Positions 26,937-35,778 of a stretch of DNA of 61,872 nt are shown here, one piece after another. The notes beneath the pieces are model-generated. The model made no database searches. It was not told where the DNA came from and saw only the letters and a list, made by a program, of their open reading frames with translations. Location of the stretch: positions 1 to 61,872 of the forward strand of contig JAFZUY010000048.1 in the NCBI GenBank assembly GCA_017618075.1, given 5' to 3'. The DNA is from Lachnospiraceae bacterium. GTDB taxonomy: Bacteria; Bacillota; Clostridia; Lachnospirales; Lachnospiraceae. Every line of letters starts with the position of its first letter. Within the stretch, counting starts at the first letter, position 1. A program made the translations under genes and the position numbers.

Positions 26937-27467
26937 ATGATTACATTAGTTTACGGCGGCAGCGCATGCGGAAAATCGCAGTATGCGGAAGACACGATCT
27001 GTCGTTTGAGCGAGGGAAAAAGTAAATACTATATCGCCACAATGCTGGTCGGCGACGATGAGGAAAACATTGAGAGAGTCGAAAAGCACAGAGAGATGCG
27101 CAAAGAAAAAGGCTTTACGACTATTGAGCGTCAGGTCGACGTTAAGAAGGCTCTAGACGAAATGGCTGATTCAAAAAACGCACTGCTTGAATGCGTTTCA
27201 AATCTTGTTGCCAACGAAATGTTTTTCGACGGAGAAATTATCGGCAGAGAAGATACCGTAAAGAAGGTTAAGGACGGTATTTCAAAGTTAGCTGAAGGCA
27301 CTGAAAATCTTGTGGTTGTTACAAACAATGTTTTCGAATCGGACTCAGATTATGATGAAATTACGCTTTCCTACATGGATGCGTTAGGCGAGATAAATGC
27401 GTATCTGGCAACGCTTGCGGATGAAGTTTACGAAGTGGTTGTGGGAATACCTTTAAGGATAAAATAA
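26937..27467 (+). CDS. cobU: Adenosylcobinamide kinase/guanylyltransferase CobU
   Basis: 176 residues. It has a P-loop GGSACGKS (7-14), the YYIATMLVGDDE segment after it, the H-x-x-M-R motif EKHREMRKEKGFTTIER with the histidine that accepts GMP, and the ECVSNLVANEMF segment. It phosphorylates adenosylcobinamide and then transfers GMP to it. Stop and next start overlap (TAATG) with cobS. Confidence 0.92.
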   Translation: MITLVYGGSACGKSQYAEDTICRLSEGKSKYYIATMLVGDDEENIERVEKHREMRKEKGFTTIERQVDVKKALDEMADSKNALLECVSNLVANEMFFDGEIIGREDTVKKVKDGISKLAEGTENLVVVTNNVFESDSDYDEITLSYMDALGEINAYLATLADEVYEVVVGIPLRIK

Positions 27468-28255
27468 TGCGGCTTATCAAATCATTTTTAATTGCATTAT
27501 CGATGTACTCAAAAATCCCCGTACCGAGGACCGAGTGGAAGGAAGAAGACATGAAATATGTGTTCGTCTTTTTCCCTTTGGTCGGAGTAGTTATCGGTGG
27601 TTTAATATTCGGCTGGTACGCGCTTTGCAGATACCTTGAAAACGTACCGGAAATCTGCAAAATTTTGGTCGTTGCTGCAATACCCATTATTGTTACTGGC
27701 GGCATTCATGTGGACGGTTTTATGGATACAATGGATGCGTTTCATTCGTATCGTGAAAGAGAGAAAAAACTTGAGATTTTAAAAGATCCGCACATCGGTG
27801 CATTTTCGGTTATTATGCTTGCGCTTTACGGACTTATTTTCTTAGGAGCAGTATCTTTCGTAAACGGATTTGAAAGTGTTTTAACGCTTTGCATAGTATT
27901 TGTTTTATCAAGATGTGTGAGCGGATTCTGCGCTATTTCTTTTAGGAGCGCAAAGGAAGGAACGCTTAATCTTTTTGCAAAGAATTCATCGAAGATTGCA
28001 GTGCAGATTATTACGCTTTTGGAAGCGGTTTTATGCATCGTCGGAATGTTTTTTGTTAATCCGATTTTTGCTCTGGGAATAATGTTAACGACAGTTCTGA
28101 CAATCGTTTATTACTACTTTAAAACCAAAAAAGAATTCGGCGGAATCACGGGTGATACTGCGGGATATCTTTTGCTTATCACAGAGAGAAATGCGCTGGT
28201 TGTTTTAGCGATTATGATAGTTATTTTGGGGAGAATGAATTTCTATTTTAGGTGA
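27467..28255 (+). CDS. cobS: Adenosylcobinamide-GDP ribazoletransferase CobS
   Basis: 262 residues, polytopic, with the family sequence GGIHVDGFMDTMDAFHSYREREKKLEILKDPHIGAF containing the conserved acidic metal ligands, and GGITGDTAGY near the C-terminus. It joins adenosylcobinamide-GDP with alpha-ribazole phosphate at the membrane, the last assembly step. It overlaps cobU by one base. Confidence 0.96.
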   Translation: MRLIKSFLIALSMYSKIPVPRTEWKEEDMKYVFVFFPLVGVVIGGLIFGWYALCRYLENVPEICKILVVAAIPIIVTGGIHVDGFMDTMDAFHSYREREKKLEILKDPHIGAFSVIMLALYGLIFLGAVSFVNGFESVLTLCIVFVLSRCVSGFCAISFRSAKEGTLNLFAKNSSKIAVQIITLLEAVLCIVGMFFVNPIFALGIMLTTVLTIVYYYFKTKKEFGGITGDTAGYLLLITERNALVVLAIMIVILGRMNFYFR

Positions 28256-28259
28256 AACT

Positions 28260-28649
28260 ATGAAACTTATTATTGGCGGTTACGCACAGGGGAAATTTAA
28301 TTACGCGGTTACAAAATATAGTGTTTCAGAAGACCATATATTTGACAGTACAATTCCGACAAATGAAGAAGCAGAAAAGCTTACCGGAACAATCATTGTC
28401 TCAAGCCTTCACAAGTGGATAAGAAAGCGCATAAAAGAGGGTGGCAGACCTGAGGAGGAAATTTCTTCGTTCGTTAAGAAAAATCCGGACTGCATTATTA
28501 TCTGCGACGAAATTGGTAACGGTATCGTTCCGATGGATCCGTTTGAGAGAGTTTACAGAGAAAGAACCGGACGTATACAGGTTAAGCTGGCTGCTGATGC
28601 GGAAGAAGTGGAGAGAGTCGTATGCGGAATAGCGCAGAAGATAAAATAA
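28260..28649 (+). CDS. Short CobU-like protein, second copy
   Basis: 129 residues. The N-terminus has a P-loop variant GGYAQGKF (6-13) and the C-terminal half retains CobU-like sequence (CIIICDEIGNGIVPMDPFERVYRERTGRIQVKLA). It lacks the 50-residue middle part that in CobU holds the GMP-accepting histidine region, and the P-loop ends in F rather than S/T. It may keep only a kinase-like or binding role. Such short CobU relatives sit in B12 operons of some Firmicutes. It is 4 bp after cobS and overlaps the phosphatase gene by 28 bp, so it is clearly maintained in the operon. Confidence 0.75.
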   Translation: MKLIIGGYAQGKFNYAVTKYSVSEDHIFDSTIPTNEEAEKLTGTIIVSSLHKWIRKRIKEGGRPEEEISSFVKKNPDCIIICDEIGNGIVPMDPFERVYRERTGRIQVKLAADAEEVERVVCGIAQKIK

Positions 28650-29254
28650 AACTGATATTCGTTCGACACGGTTTAACGCCCGCCAATGAAGGACGCAAAT
28701 ACTGTGGCAGAAGAAACGACGAGGATTTAAGTGAGGCAGGCATAAAGCTTGTTACTGCCCGAAAAGAATCCGGCATATATCCCGATGCGGATATCGTGTT
28801 TGTATCGCCTAAGAAAAGGGCAAAACACACCTCGGAAATAATCTATCCGGGTGTTGAAAAAATAATTATGCCTGAATTTGATGAGATGGATTTCGGAGAT
28901 TTCGAAGGAAAAACTCATGAGGAATTAAAAGATACGCCCGAATACAAAGCGTGGATAGAATCGGACGGAAATCTGCCTTTTCCCGGCGGTGAAAGCAGGG
29001 AAGATTATTCCATTCGTGTTGGCAGAGGTTTTGAATGTATGCTTCAAAAACTAAGCGAATACAAAGAATGCGGAAGGGTATTTTCTAATGTTGCGATAAC
29101 AGCTCACGGCGGAACTATAATGGCAGTTTTAAGTAAATATGCCAATGAAAGTTATTTCGGAAGCATGGTTGCAAACGCCGGAGGATTTGTATGTGAAGTA
29201 AATCCCGAAGATGCGTATTCCCTGAAAGTGACAGAAAGATTTCCCGACAGATGA
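28622..29254 (+). CDS. cobC: Histidine phosphatase, alpha-ribazole phosphatase CobC-like
   Basis: 210 residues of the phosphoglycerate-mutase-like histidine phosphatase family: catalytic FVRHG (RHG at 15-17), the second arginine in SPKKRAKHT, the E-x-D-F-G-D-F-E-G segment, and the second histidine in AITAHGGTIMAV. Its position in the B12 operon points to removal of the 5'-phosphate from alpha-ribazole phosphate or adenosylcobalamin phosphate. Its start lies 28 bp inside the preceding gene. Confidence 0.87.
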   Translation: MRNSAEDKIKLIFVRHGLTPANEGRKYCGRRNDEDLSEAGIKLVTARKESGIYPDADIVFVSPKKRAKHTSEIIYPGVEKIIMPEFDEMDFGDFEGKTHEELKDTPEYKAWIESDGNLPFPGGESREDYSIRVGRGFECMLQKLSEYKECGRVFSNVAITAHGGTIMAVLSKYANESYFGSMVANAGGFVCEVNPEDAYSLKVTERFPDR

Positions 29255-29294
29255 TGAAAGTTTCTTTTAGGATGATTGGATAATATTTGGTTAA

Positions 29295-30356
29295 ATGATT
29301 AAGACAATTCTTCTGTTTCATATAATTGCATTTGTACTGGGTTTTTTTCTGGATCTTCTGATAGGAGATCCGCACTGGATCTATCATCCTGTACGATTAA
29401 TCGGACTGCTCGTAAGTCTTTGTGAGAAGATTTTTTTAGGGAAGAAAAGCAAAGCGGAGAGCGATTCAATCTGCGAAGAAACTTCAGGAAAGACTGATGA
29501 TAAAAAGGCTGGGGACACAAAGATTTTCTTTGGATTATTAACGGTAATCACAGTTTTGTTTATTACCCTTTTAATAACCGGAGCACTATGTTTCTGGTCG
29601 TTTTATTTCAACAAATATTTAGGTCTCGCAGTCGAAGCGATTCTTACTTACTTCATACTCGCAACAAAGAGTCTTAAAAGTGAGAGCATGAAAGTGTATA
29701 AGGCGCTAAATACAGGTACTCTTGAAGATGCAAGGCATGCGGTATCCATGATAGTGGGCAGAGATACAGAGAACTTAAGTGAAGAAGGTGTTGTAAAAGC
29801 TGCGGTAGAAACCGTTGCGGAGAACACTTCGGACGGCGTAATTGCTCCTATGATTTTCACCGCGATAGGCGGACCGGCTTTAGGTTTTTTATACAAGGCC
29901 GTAAATACAATGGATTCAATGATAGGATACAAGAACGATAAGTATCTGTACTTCGGAAGAGCGGCTGCAAAGCTCGATGATTTTGTTAATTTCATACCTG
30001 CCAGAATAAGCGCTTATTTTATGATTTTTGCTGCGCACATAGGCGGTAAGGATTATGACGGCAAGAGAGCGAAAGAAATCTTTAAACGCGACAGATTCAA
30101 TCACGCAAGCCCGAACTCCGCGCAGACCGAATCCGTATGTGCGGGCGCACTTGGAGTTAGACTTGCGGGTGATGCTTCATACTTCGGTAAAATTGTCAGT
30201 AAACCGTTTATAGGCGATGCGACAAGGAGCATTGAAAGAGAAGATATAAAAAGAGCATGCAGACTGATGTATATTACAGCGTTTTTATGCATGATAATCT
30301 GTACGGTGATACTCCTTGCAGTCTGGGAAATCTGCTTTTTTGTAATAGGATTTTAG
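29295..30356 (+). CDS. cbiB: Adenosylcobinamide-phosphate synthase CbiB
   Basis: 353 residues with several membrane spans. Signatures are DLLIGDPHWIYHPVRLIG at the N-terminus, VAENTSDGVIAPMIF, and RDRFNHASPNSAQTESVCAGALGVRLAGDASYFG. It couples cobyric acid with (R)-1-amino-2-propanol phosphate. A charged insertion of about 27 residues (50-76, rich in K, E, S, D) follows the first membrane segment and makes the protein longer than the usual 310-320 residues. Confidence 0.95.
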   Translation: MIKTILLFHIIAFVLGFFLDLLIGDPHWIYHPVRLIGLLVSLCEKIFLGKKSKAESDSICEETSGKTDDKKAGDTKIFFGLLTVITVLFITLLITGALCFWSFYFNKYLGLAVEAILTYFILATKSLKSESMKVYKALNTGTLEDARHAVSMIVGRDTENLSEEGVVKAAVETVAENTSDGVIAPMIFTAIGGPALGFLYKAVNTMDSMIGYKNDKYLYFGRAAAKLDDFVNFIPARISAYFMIFAAHIGGKDYDGKRAKEIFKRDRFNHASPNSAQTESVCAGALGVRLAGDASYFGKIVSKPFIGDATRSIEREDIKRACRLMYITAFLCMIICTVILLAVWEICFFVIGF

Positions 30357-30369
30357 AGAGGAATTTACC

Positions 30370-31398
30370 TTGAGCGAAACAATCCACGGTGGAGACGTTT
30401 ACAGAAATAAAGTGAATATAGATTTTTCGGTCAGCATCAATCCCTGCGGTATTCCTGCGAAGGTAAAAAGCGCATTAAACGAGGCGTTTGATTCACTCGA
30501 AAAATATCCGGATATCCGCTGCGAAAACCTTACAAAAGCAGTTGCAAGAATGCTTACCGTAAAAGAAGAAAACCTTGTGTTCGGAAACGGTTCTTCGGAA
30601 CTTTTTATGGCAGTTGCGAATACGTACAAGCCAAAGAAAGTTCTGATCGCCGAGCCTTCCTTTTACGGTTATGAATATGCCTTTGAAGATAATGCGGAAA
30701 ACGTAATTTATTATTATCTTAAGGAAGAGGATAACTATAGATTAACGAAAGATTTTCTAAATGCACTGACGGATGATTTGGATTTTATCATTCTTGCAAA
30801 TCCAAATAATCCGACCGGCGCGCTGATTGATGATGATTTGCTAATCGAAATAGTAAAGGCTGCAAAGGATAAAAACATAAGAGTAATCTTAGACGAATGT
30901 TTTATCGAATTTACGGACGGAAATCATTCGCTTGTAAGTAAGGCAGATGAATATCCGAACCTTTGCATCATCAGATCTTTTACGAAGATATTTGCGATTC
31001 CCGGAGTAAGGCTCGGATACTTTGTATGCTCTGATTTAAGCTTTAACGAAGCGGTAAAAAAGCATTTGCCCGAGTGGAATATTTCCGTATTCGCACAGGC
31101 AGCAGGATGCGCCTGCACAGAGTGTGAGGATTATGTTGAAGCATCTAAAAAAGTATTAAGAGAAGAGCGCGATTTTCTTTTATCGGAATTTAAAAGACTG
31201 GGCATTAAGGCATACGATTCCGCATGTAATTTTATCCTCATAAAAGATACAAGAAAGCTGGACGAAGAATTATTAAAACAGCAGATTCTTTTACGAAACT
31301 GCTCAAATTTTAAGGGCCTGGATGAAGGCTATTACAGGATTGCGGTTCGTACGCATGAAGAGAACAAACAGCTTATTGAAAAGCTGGAGAATTTATAA
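30370..31398 (+). CDS. cobD: L-threonine-O-3-phosphate decarboxylase CobD
   Basis: 342 residues, fold-type I PLP enzyme close to histidinol-phosphate aminotransferase. The opening HGGDVYRNKVNIDFSVSINPCGIP and the PLP lysine region IIRSFTKIFAIPGVRLGY are characteristic of CobD in B12 operons. It makes (R)-1-amino-2-propanol O-2-phosphate for CbiB, encoded directly upstream. The start is TTG (30370), 3-10 nt after a GAGAGGAA site. A plain aminotransferase is the alternative, but context favours CobD. Confidence 0.9.
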   Translation: MSETIHGGDVYRNKVNIDFSVSINPCGIPAKVKSALNEAFDSLEKYPDIRCENLTKAVARMLTVKEENLVFGNGSSELFMAVANTYKPKKVLIAEPSFYGYEYAFEDNAENVIYYYLKEEDNYRLTKDFLNALTDDLDFIILANPNNPTGALIDDDLLIEIVKAAKDKNIRVILDECFIEFTDGNHSLVSKADEYPNLCIIRSFTKIFAIPGVRLGYFVCSDLSFNEAVKKHLPEWNISVFAQAAGCACTECEDYVEASKKVLREERDFLLSEFKRLGIKAYDSACNFILIKDTRKLDEELLKQQILLRNCSNFKGLDEGYYRIAVRTHEENKQLIEKLENL

Positions 31399-31454
31399 AT
31401 TGAATTGATGAAAAAGATTCAGAGAATTGAAATCAACAAAAAGAGGGATTTACT

Positions 31455-32093
31455 TTGGAACTGATTGATAAAATCGAAAGGCTTCTCCCTTCGGATATCG
31501 AGAAAAGAAGTTTTGAGATTATAGGCGAAGAATTAAATAAAATGGGCATTGTATTACCTGCAGAAAACGAAAGTGTGATTAAGCGCGCAATTCATACAAG
31601 CGCTGATTTTGATTATGCGCATACGCTTAAGTTTTCTGATGACGCTGTAAAGATTGCCTGCGACTTATTGAGAAACGGAGCCGATATTGTGACAGACACC
31701 AATATGGGTCTGACAGGCATCAGCAAAAAGACGCTCTCAAAATACGGCGGAACCGTGCACTGCTTTATGGCAGATGAGGATGTAGCTTCAGAAGCGAAAG
31801 AAAAGGGCGTGACACGTGCGTATATCAGCATGCAGCGAGCAGCAAAGATTGGCAAACCTATAATCTTTGCAATAGGGAACGCACCCACAGCTCTTGTAAG
31901 TCTGTATGAAATGTACCAGAGTGACGAATTTAAGCCTGATTTTATCATCGGAGTTCCCGTAGGTTTTGTGAATGTGGAAGTATCCAAAGAACTGATTATG
32001 AGCACGGATATTCCGTACATAGTCAACGAAGGCAGAAAAGGCGGAAGCAATATCGCCGCCGCAATTTGTAACGCATTACTTTACCAGATGTGA
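31455..32093 (+). CDS. cbiC: Cobalt-precorrin-8 methylmutase CbiC
   Basis: 212 residues. Motifs are IEKRSFEIIGEEL, RAIHTSADFDYAHTLKFS with the catalytic histidine, DIVTDTNMGLTGIS, and IGVPVGFVNVEVSKE. It moves the C11 methyl group to C12 to give cobyrinic acid. The start is TTG (31455) after AGAGGGA. The 56-bp gap upstream is the longest between cbiP and the end of the locus apart from cobC-cbiB; I see no promoter in it. Confidence 0.95.
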   Translation: MELIDKIERLLPSDIEKRSFEIIGEELNKMGIVLPAENESVIKRAIHTSADFDYAHTLKFSDDAVKIACDLLRNGADIVTDTNMGLTGISKKTLSKYGGTVHCFMADEDVASEAKEKGVTRAYISMQRAAKIGKPIIFAIGNAPTALVSLYEMYQSDEFKPDFIIGVPVGFVNVEVSKELIMSTDIPYIVNEGRKGGSNIAAAICNALLYQM

Positions 32094-33202
32094 AAATTAT
32101 GAGAAACGGCTTTACGACCGGCAGCTGTGCGGCAGCGGCTTCAAAGGCTGCAGTGTACATGCTTTTAACCGGCAAAGAGAAAAAAAGTATAACGATAGAC
32201 ACTCCGAAAGGGATTTCGTACAACGCCGAAATCCTTGATATTAAGATGAGTGAAAAAGAGGTTTCCTGCGCTGTTAAAAAAGACAGCGGAGATGATCCCG
32301 ACGTGACTAACGGAGCACTGATTTATTCGACTGTTTCTTTTATGGACGGTGCTGAACAATCCGTAATCATCGAAGGCGGAAAGGGTGTCGGAAAAGTCAC
32401 CAAGCCCGGACTAGACCGCCCTGTCGGAGATGCTGCGATTAATACCGTTCCGAGACAGATGATTGAAAAAGAAGTACTCGATGTCTGCGATCTGTTTGAT
32501 ATAAAAGAAAGCATAAAGGTAGTTATATCAGTTCCCGAAGGCGAAGAGATTGCAAAGAAAACCTTCAATCCGAAGCTTGGAATTGAGGGCGGAATTTCCA
32601 TCATCGGCACCAGCGGAATTGTTGAGCCGATGAGCACACAGGCAATACTTGATACGATTAAAATCGAACTCAAACAAAGAAAAGAATTGGGCTTTGATTA
32701 TGTGGCTGTATCGCCCGGAAATTACGGCCTTGATTTTATGAGGGATACATACGGCTACGACCTTGACAAGAGTGTTAAGTGCAGTAACTTTATCGGTCTT
32801 ACGGTTGATATGGCTGTTGAGCTTGGTTTTAAAGATGTCCTGTTTGTCGGACATATCGGAAAGCTCATAAAAGTAGCCGGCGGTATCATGAATACGCATT
32901 CAAAGGAAGCCGACTGCAGAATGGAAATTATTACGGCTCTCGGCATAAAGCACAAAGTTCCCGTAGAAACACTTGAAAAAATATTAGACTGTGTAACTAC
33001 CGAAGAAGCAGGAAAACTTTTAAAAGAATGCGGTAAGTGCGACGAAGTATTTGAAGATGCGGCCAAGAAAGTCTGTGCCAATCTTGAAAGAAGAGCGCAG
33101 GGTAAGATTAAAACCGAATGTGTTCTTTTCTCAAAAGAACTTGGCGAGCTTGCAAAGAGTGATGGCGCAGCGGATTTTATAAAGAGACTTACTTCTGAAT
33201 AA
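32090..33202 (+). CDS. cbiD: Cobalt-precorrin-5B C1-methyltransferase CbiD
   Basis: About 370 residues. It opens with RNGFTTGSCAAAASKAA, the CbiD hallmark, followed by VTKPGLDRPVGDAAINTVPR and GTSGIVEPMSTQAILDTI. CbiD methylates C1 of the corrin ring in the anaerobic route. Start is uncertain: GTG at 32090 overlaps the cbiC stop (ATGTGA region), while ATG at 32099 removes three residues; neither has a strong RBS, so translation probably couples to cbiC. Confidence 0.95.
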   Translation: MKIMRNGFTTGSCAAAASKAAVYMLLTGKEKKSITIDTPKGISYNAEILDIKMSEKEVSCAVKKDSGDDPDVTNGALIYSTVSFMDGAEQSVIIEGGKGVGKVTKPGLDRPVGDAAINTVPRQMIEKEVLDVCDLFDIKESIKVVISVPEGEEIAKKTFNPKLGIEGGISIIGTSGIVEPMSTQAILDTIKIELKQRKELGFDYVAVSPGNYGLDFMRDTYGYDLDKSVKCSNFIGLTVDMAVELGFKDVLFVGHIGKLIKVAGGIMNTHSKEADCRMEIITALGIKHKVPVETLEKILDCVTTEEAGKLLKECGKCDEVFEDAAKKVCANLERRAQGKIKTECVLFSKELGELAKSDGAADFIKRLTSE

Positions 33203-33212
33203 GGGAGAGAAA

Positions 33213-33971
33213 ATGGTTTATTTTGTAGGCGCGGGATGCGGAGCAAAAGATCTGATAACGGTAAGAGGAATGAGGCTTTTAGAAGAAGCCGATGTCATTA
33301 TCTATGCAGGCTCCTTAGTTAATCCCGAACTCCTTGAATATGCAAAAGAAAATGCTGAAATACACAATAGCGCCCTGATGACTCTCGAAGAAATTATCGA
33401 GGTAATTAAGGCTGCGGAAGAGTGCGGTAAAACAACAGTCAGACTCCACACCGGCGAGCCAAGCATTTACGGCGCAGTCAGAGAGCAGATGGATGAACTC
33501 GATAAGCTTAATATCGCGTATGAGAGCTGTCCGGGTGTCAGTGCATGCTTTGGTGCCGCATCAAGCTTAAACCTCGAATATACGCTTCCTGATGTGTCAC
33601 AGACGCTTATCATTACGCGTATGGAAGGAAAGACTAAAGTACCTGAAGGCGAGAGCATAGAAAGCCTTGCATCACATCATGCATCAATGGCAATTTATCT
33701 TTCAACAGGCCTCCTAAAAGAGTTAAGCGCTCACCTCATAAAAGGTGGATACACCGCAGATACTCCTGCAGCCCTTGTTTATAAGGCAACCTGGGACGAT
33801 GAGAAATCATTTATCTGTACAGTAGGCACATTAGAAAAAACAGCAAATAAAAACGGCATCACCAAGACTGCAGTGGTTTTAGTCGGTGATGTTTTGACAC
33901 ATACAAATTATGAAAAATCAAAGCTTTATGCGGCTGATTTTTCCACGGAGTTTCGTGAGGCGAAAAAATAA
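33213..33971 (+). CDS. cbiF: Cobalt-precorrin-4 C11-methyltransferase CbiF
   Basis: 252 residues, SAM-dependent tetrapyrrole methylase fold. CbiF features include VYFVGAGCGAKDLITVRGMRLLEEADVIIYAGSLVN, RLHTGEPSIYGAVREQM and SCPGVSACFGAASSL. It is preceded by AGGGAGAG and is followed without spacing by cbiG. Confidence 0.95.
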   Translation: MVYFVGAGCGAKDLITVRGMRLLEEADVIIYAGSLVNPELLEYAKENAEIHNSALMTLEEIIEVIKAAEECGKTTVRLHTGEPSIYGAVREQMDELDKLNIAYESCPGVSACFGAASSLNLEYTLPDVSQTLIITRMEGKTKVPEGESIESLASHHASMAIYLSTGLLKELSAHLIKGGYTADTPAALVYKATWDDEKSFICTVGTLEKTANKNGITKTAVVLVGDVLTHTNYEKSKLYAADFSTEFREAKK

Positions 33972-35027
33972 ATGAAGCTTGCAGCTATTTGTTTTACGAA
34001 CAACGGAATAAAGGTTTTAAAAAGACTAAGCGCTTTGTCTCTTTTTAAAGATGACAATTTAGCGCTTTATTCAAAATGCTCTTTTGCTGAAAATGCCGAA
34101 GGTATTATTGCCACAGAAGAAAGCTTAAATGACTGGACTAAAAAGAATTTTTACAAAAACGATGCACTGATTTTTGTTGGTGCAGCGGGAATTGCGGTAC
34201 GCGCAATTGCACCTTTCGTTAAAGATAAATTAAATGATATTCCAGTAATCGTAATAGATGAAAACGCCTCCTTTGTAATCCCCATACTTTCGGGCCATAT
34301 GGGCGGTGCAAACGAGCTTTCCAAAAAGATTGCAGGGGAATTAAATTCAGAGGCTGTCATTACGACCGCAACCGATATAAACGGCAAATTCGCAGTGGAT
34401 GTGTTTGCAAAAAAGAATTCGCTATTTATAGAAAACAGGGACGGCATAAAAGAAGTATCGGCCAAGATCTTAGCCGGCGAAGAGATTCTTTTATCAGCTC
34501 CCGACGGAAAGATTGACGAAAGTAAGCTTCCCGAAGGAGTAAAACTGACAGAGTATCCACCTAACAAAGCGGATATTCTGATAAGTGATAATAAAGCTTA
34601 TAACAGAGCCAAAATCGTTTTAAGACCGAGAGAATATATCCTTGGAATCGGCTGCAGAAAAGATAAGGAATTTGAAGAAATAATAGACTTTTTAACTGAA
34701 TGCTTAAATGAAGAGGGTATTGAATTCAGTGACCTTTATGCGATTTCGTCGATTGATTTGAAAAAGGACGAGGAAGCTTTAAACATGCTTTCACGCTATT
34801 TAAAAATTCCTTTTGTAACTTTTACGGCGGATGAGTTAAATGCCGTAAAAGGCAATTTTTCATCGTCTGATTTCGTAAAAGAAACCACAGGCGTTGACAA
34901 TATATGTGAGAGAGCAGCCGTTCTTCTCGCAGGTGAAGGCGGAAAACTATATTTTAGGAAGAAAGCGGGCAACGGAGTGACGGTTGCATTTGCGAGAAGG
35001 GAATGGAAGATAGATTATTATGAATAA
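33972..35027 (+). CDS. cbiG: Cobalt-precorrin-5A hydrolase CbiG
   Basis: 351 residues. The N-terminal part contains LIFVGAAGIAVRAIAPFVKDKLNDIPVIVIDENASFVIPILSGHMGGANELSKKIA and the C-terminal part starts LGIGCRKDKEFEEI with SSIDLKKDE and FVKETTGVDNICERAAV, the standard CbiG order. It opens the delta-lactone and releases the C20 carbon as acetaldehyde, the step that marks the anaerobic pathway. It abuts cbiF and overlaps cbiH by 8 bp. Confidence 0.95.
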   Translation: MKLAAICFTNNGIKVLKRLSALSLFKDDNLALYSKCSFAENAEGIIATEESLNDWTKKNFYKNDALIFVGAAGIAVRAIAPFVKDKLNDIPVIVIDENASFVIPILSGHMGGANELSKKIAGELNSEAVITTATDINGKFAVDVFAKKNSLFIENRDGIKEVSAKILAGEEILLSAPDGKIDESKLPEGVKLTEYPPNKADILISDNKAYNRAKIVLRPREYILGIGCRKDKEFEEIIDFLTECLNEEGIEFSDLYAISSIDLKKDEEALNMLSRYLKIPFVTFTADELNAVKGNFSSSDFVKETTGVDNICERAAVLLAGEGGKLYFRKKAGNGVTVAFARREWKIDYYE

Positions 35028-35778
35028 GATTTTTGTGGTCGGAATGGGACCGGGCAAAGAAGAATTTATGACGCTTCAGGCAAAGCAGGTTTTGGCTGAG
35101 AGCGACTGCATTGTCGGATATACCGTTTATCTTGATATTCTGCCCGAGAGTCTTAAGTCAAAAGAACTTATTTCCACTCCGATGAGGCAGGAAGTTAAAA
35201 GATGCGAAATGGCTTTCGAAGAGGCCATGAAGGGCAAAAAAGTTTCGATGATCTGCAGCGGTGATGCAGGCGTATACGGAATGGCATCGCTTATGTATGA
35301 ATTAAGTGAGAGATACCCTGACGTTGAGATAGAAGTGGTTCCGGGAATTACGGCTGCGCTTAGCGGTGCGGCAGTTTTAGGAGCGCCTGTAAATCATGAT
35401 TTCTGCATCATTTCCTTAAGCGACCTGCTCACACCCTGGGAGAAGATAGAGAAGAGATTAAAGGCAGCAGCCGAGGGAGATTTTGCAATAGCAATTTACA
35501 ATCCTTCGAGTCATAAAAGAAAAGATTATTTACAAAAAGCCTGCGACATACTGCTTGAGAGCATTGAGGAAGAGAGACCGTGCGGGCTTGTGAGAAATAT
35601 AGGGAGAGACAATACCGAGAGTAAAGTTTTGACCCTAAAAGAATTAAGAGACACCGAAGTTGATATGTTTACGACCGTTTTTGTGGGCAATTCGGAAAGC
35701 CGCATCATTAACGGCAAACTTATTACCGGAAGAGGATACAAAATTGAAGGAAATACTGATATTCGCGGGAACGACTGA
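35020..35778 (+). CDS. cbiH: Cobalt-factor III C17-methyltransferase CbiH
   Basis: 252 residues of the tetrapyrrole methylase family. Motifs are VVGMGPGKEEFMTLQAKQVLAESDCIVGYTVYLD, SMICSGDAGVYGMASLMYEL, VVPGITAALSGAAVLGAPVNHDFCIISLSDLLTPWE and FAIAIYNPSSHKRKDYL, all typical of CbiH/CobJ. It methylates C17 with ring contraction. Its 3' end overlaps the TTG start of the next gene by 35 bp. Confidence 0.95.
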   Translation: MNKIFVVGMGPGKEEFMTLQAKQVLAESDCIVGYTVYLDILPESLKSKELISTPMRQEVKRCEMAFEEAMKGKKVSMICSGDAGVYGMASLMYELSERYPDVEIEVVPGITAALSGAAVLGAPVNHDFCIISLSDLLTPWEKIEKRLKAAAEGDFAIAIYNPSSHKRKDYLQKACDILLESIEEERPCGLVRNIGRDNTESKVLTLKELRDTEVDMFTTVFVGNSESRIINGKLITGRGYKIEGNTDIRGND

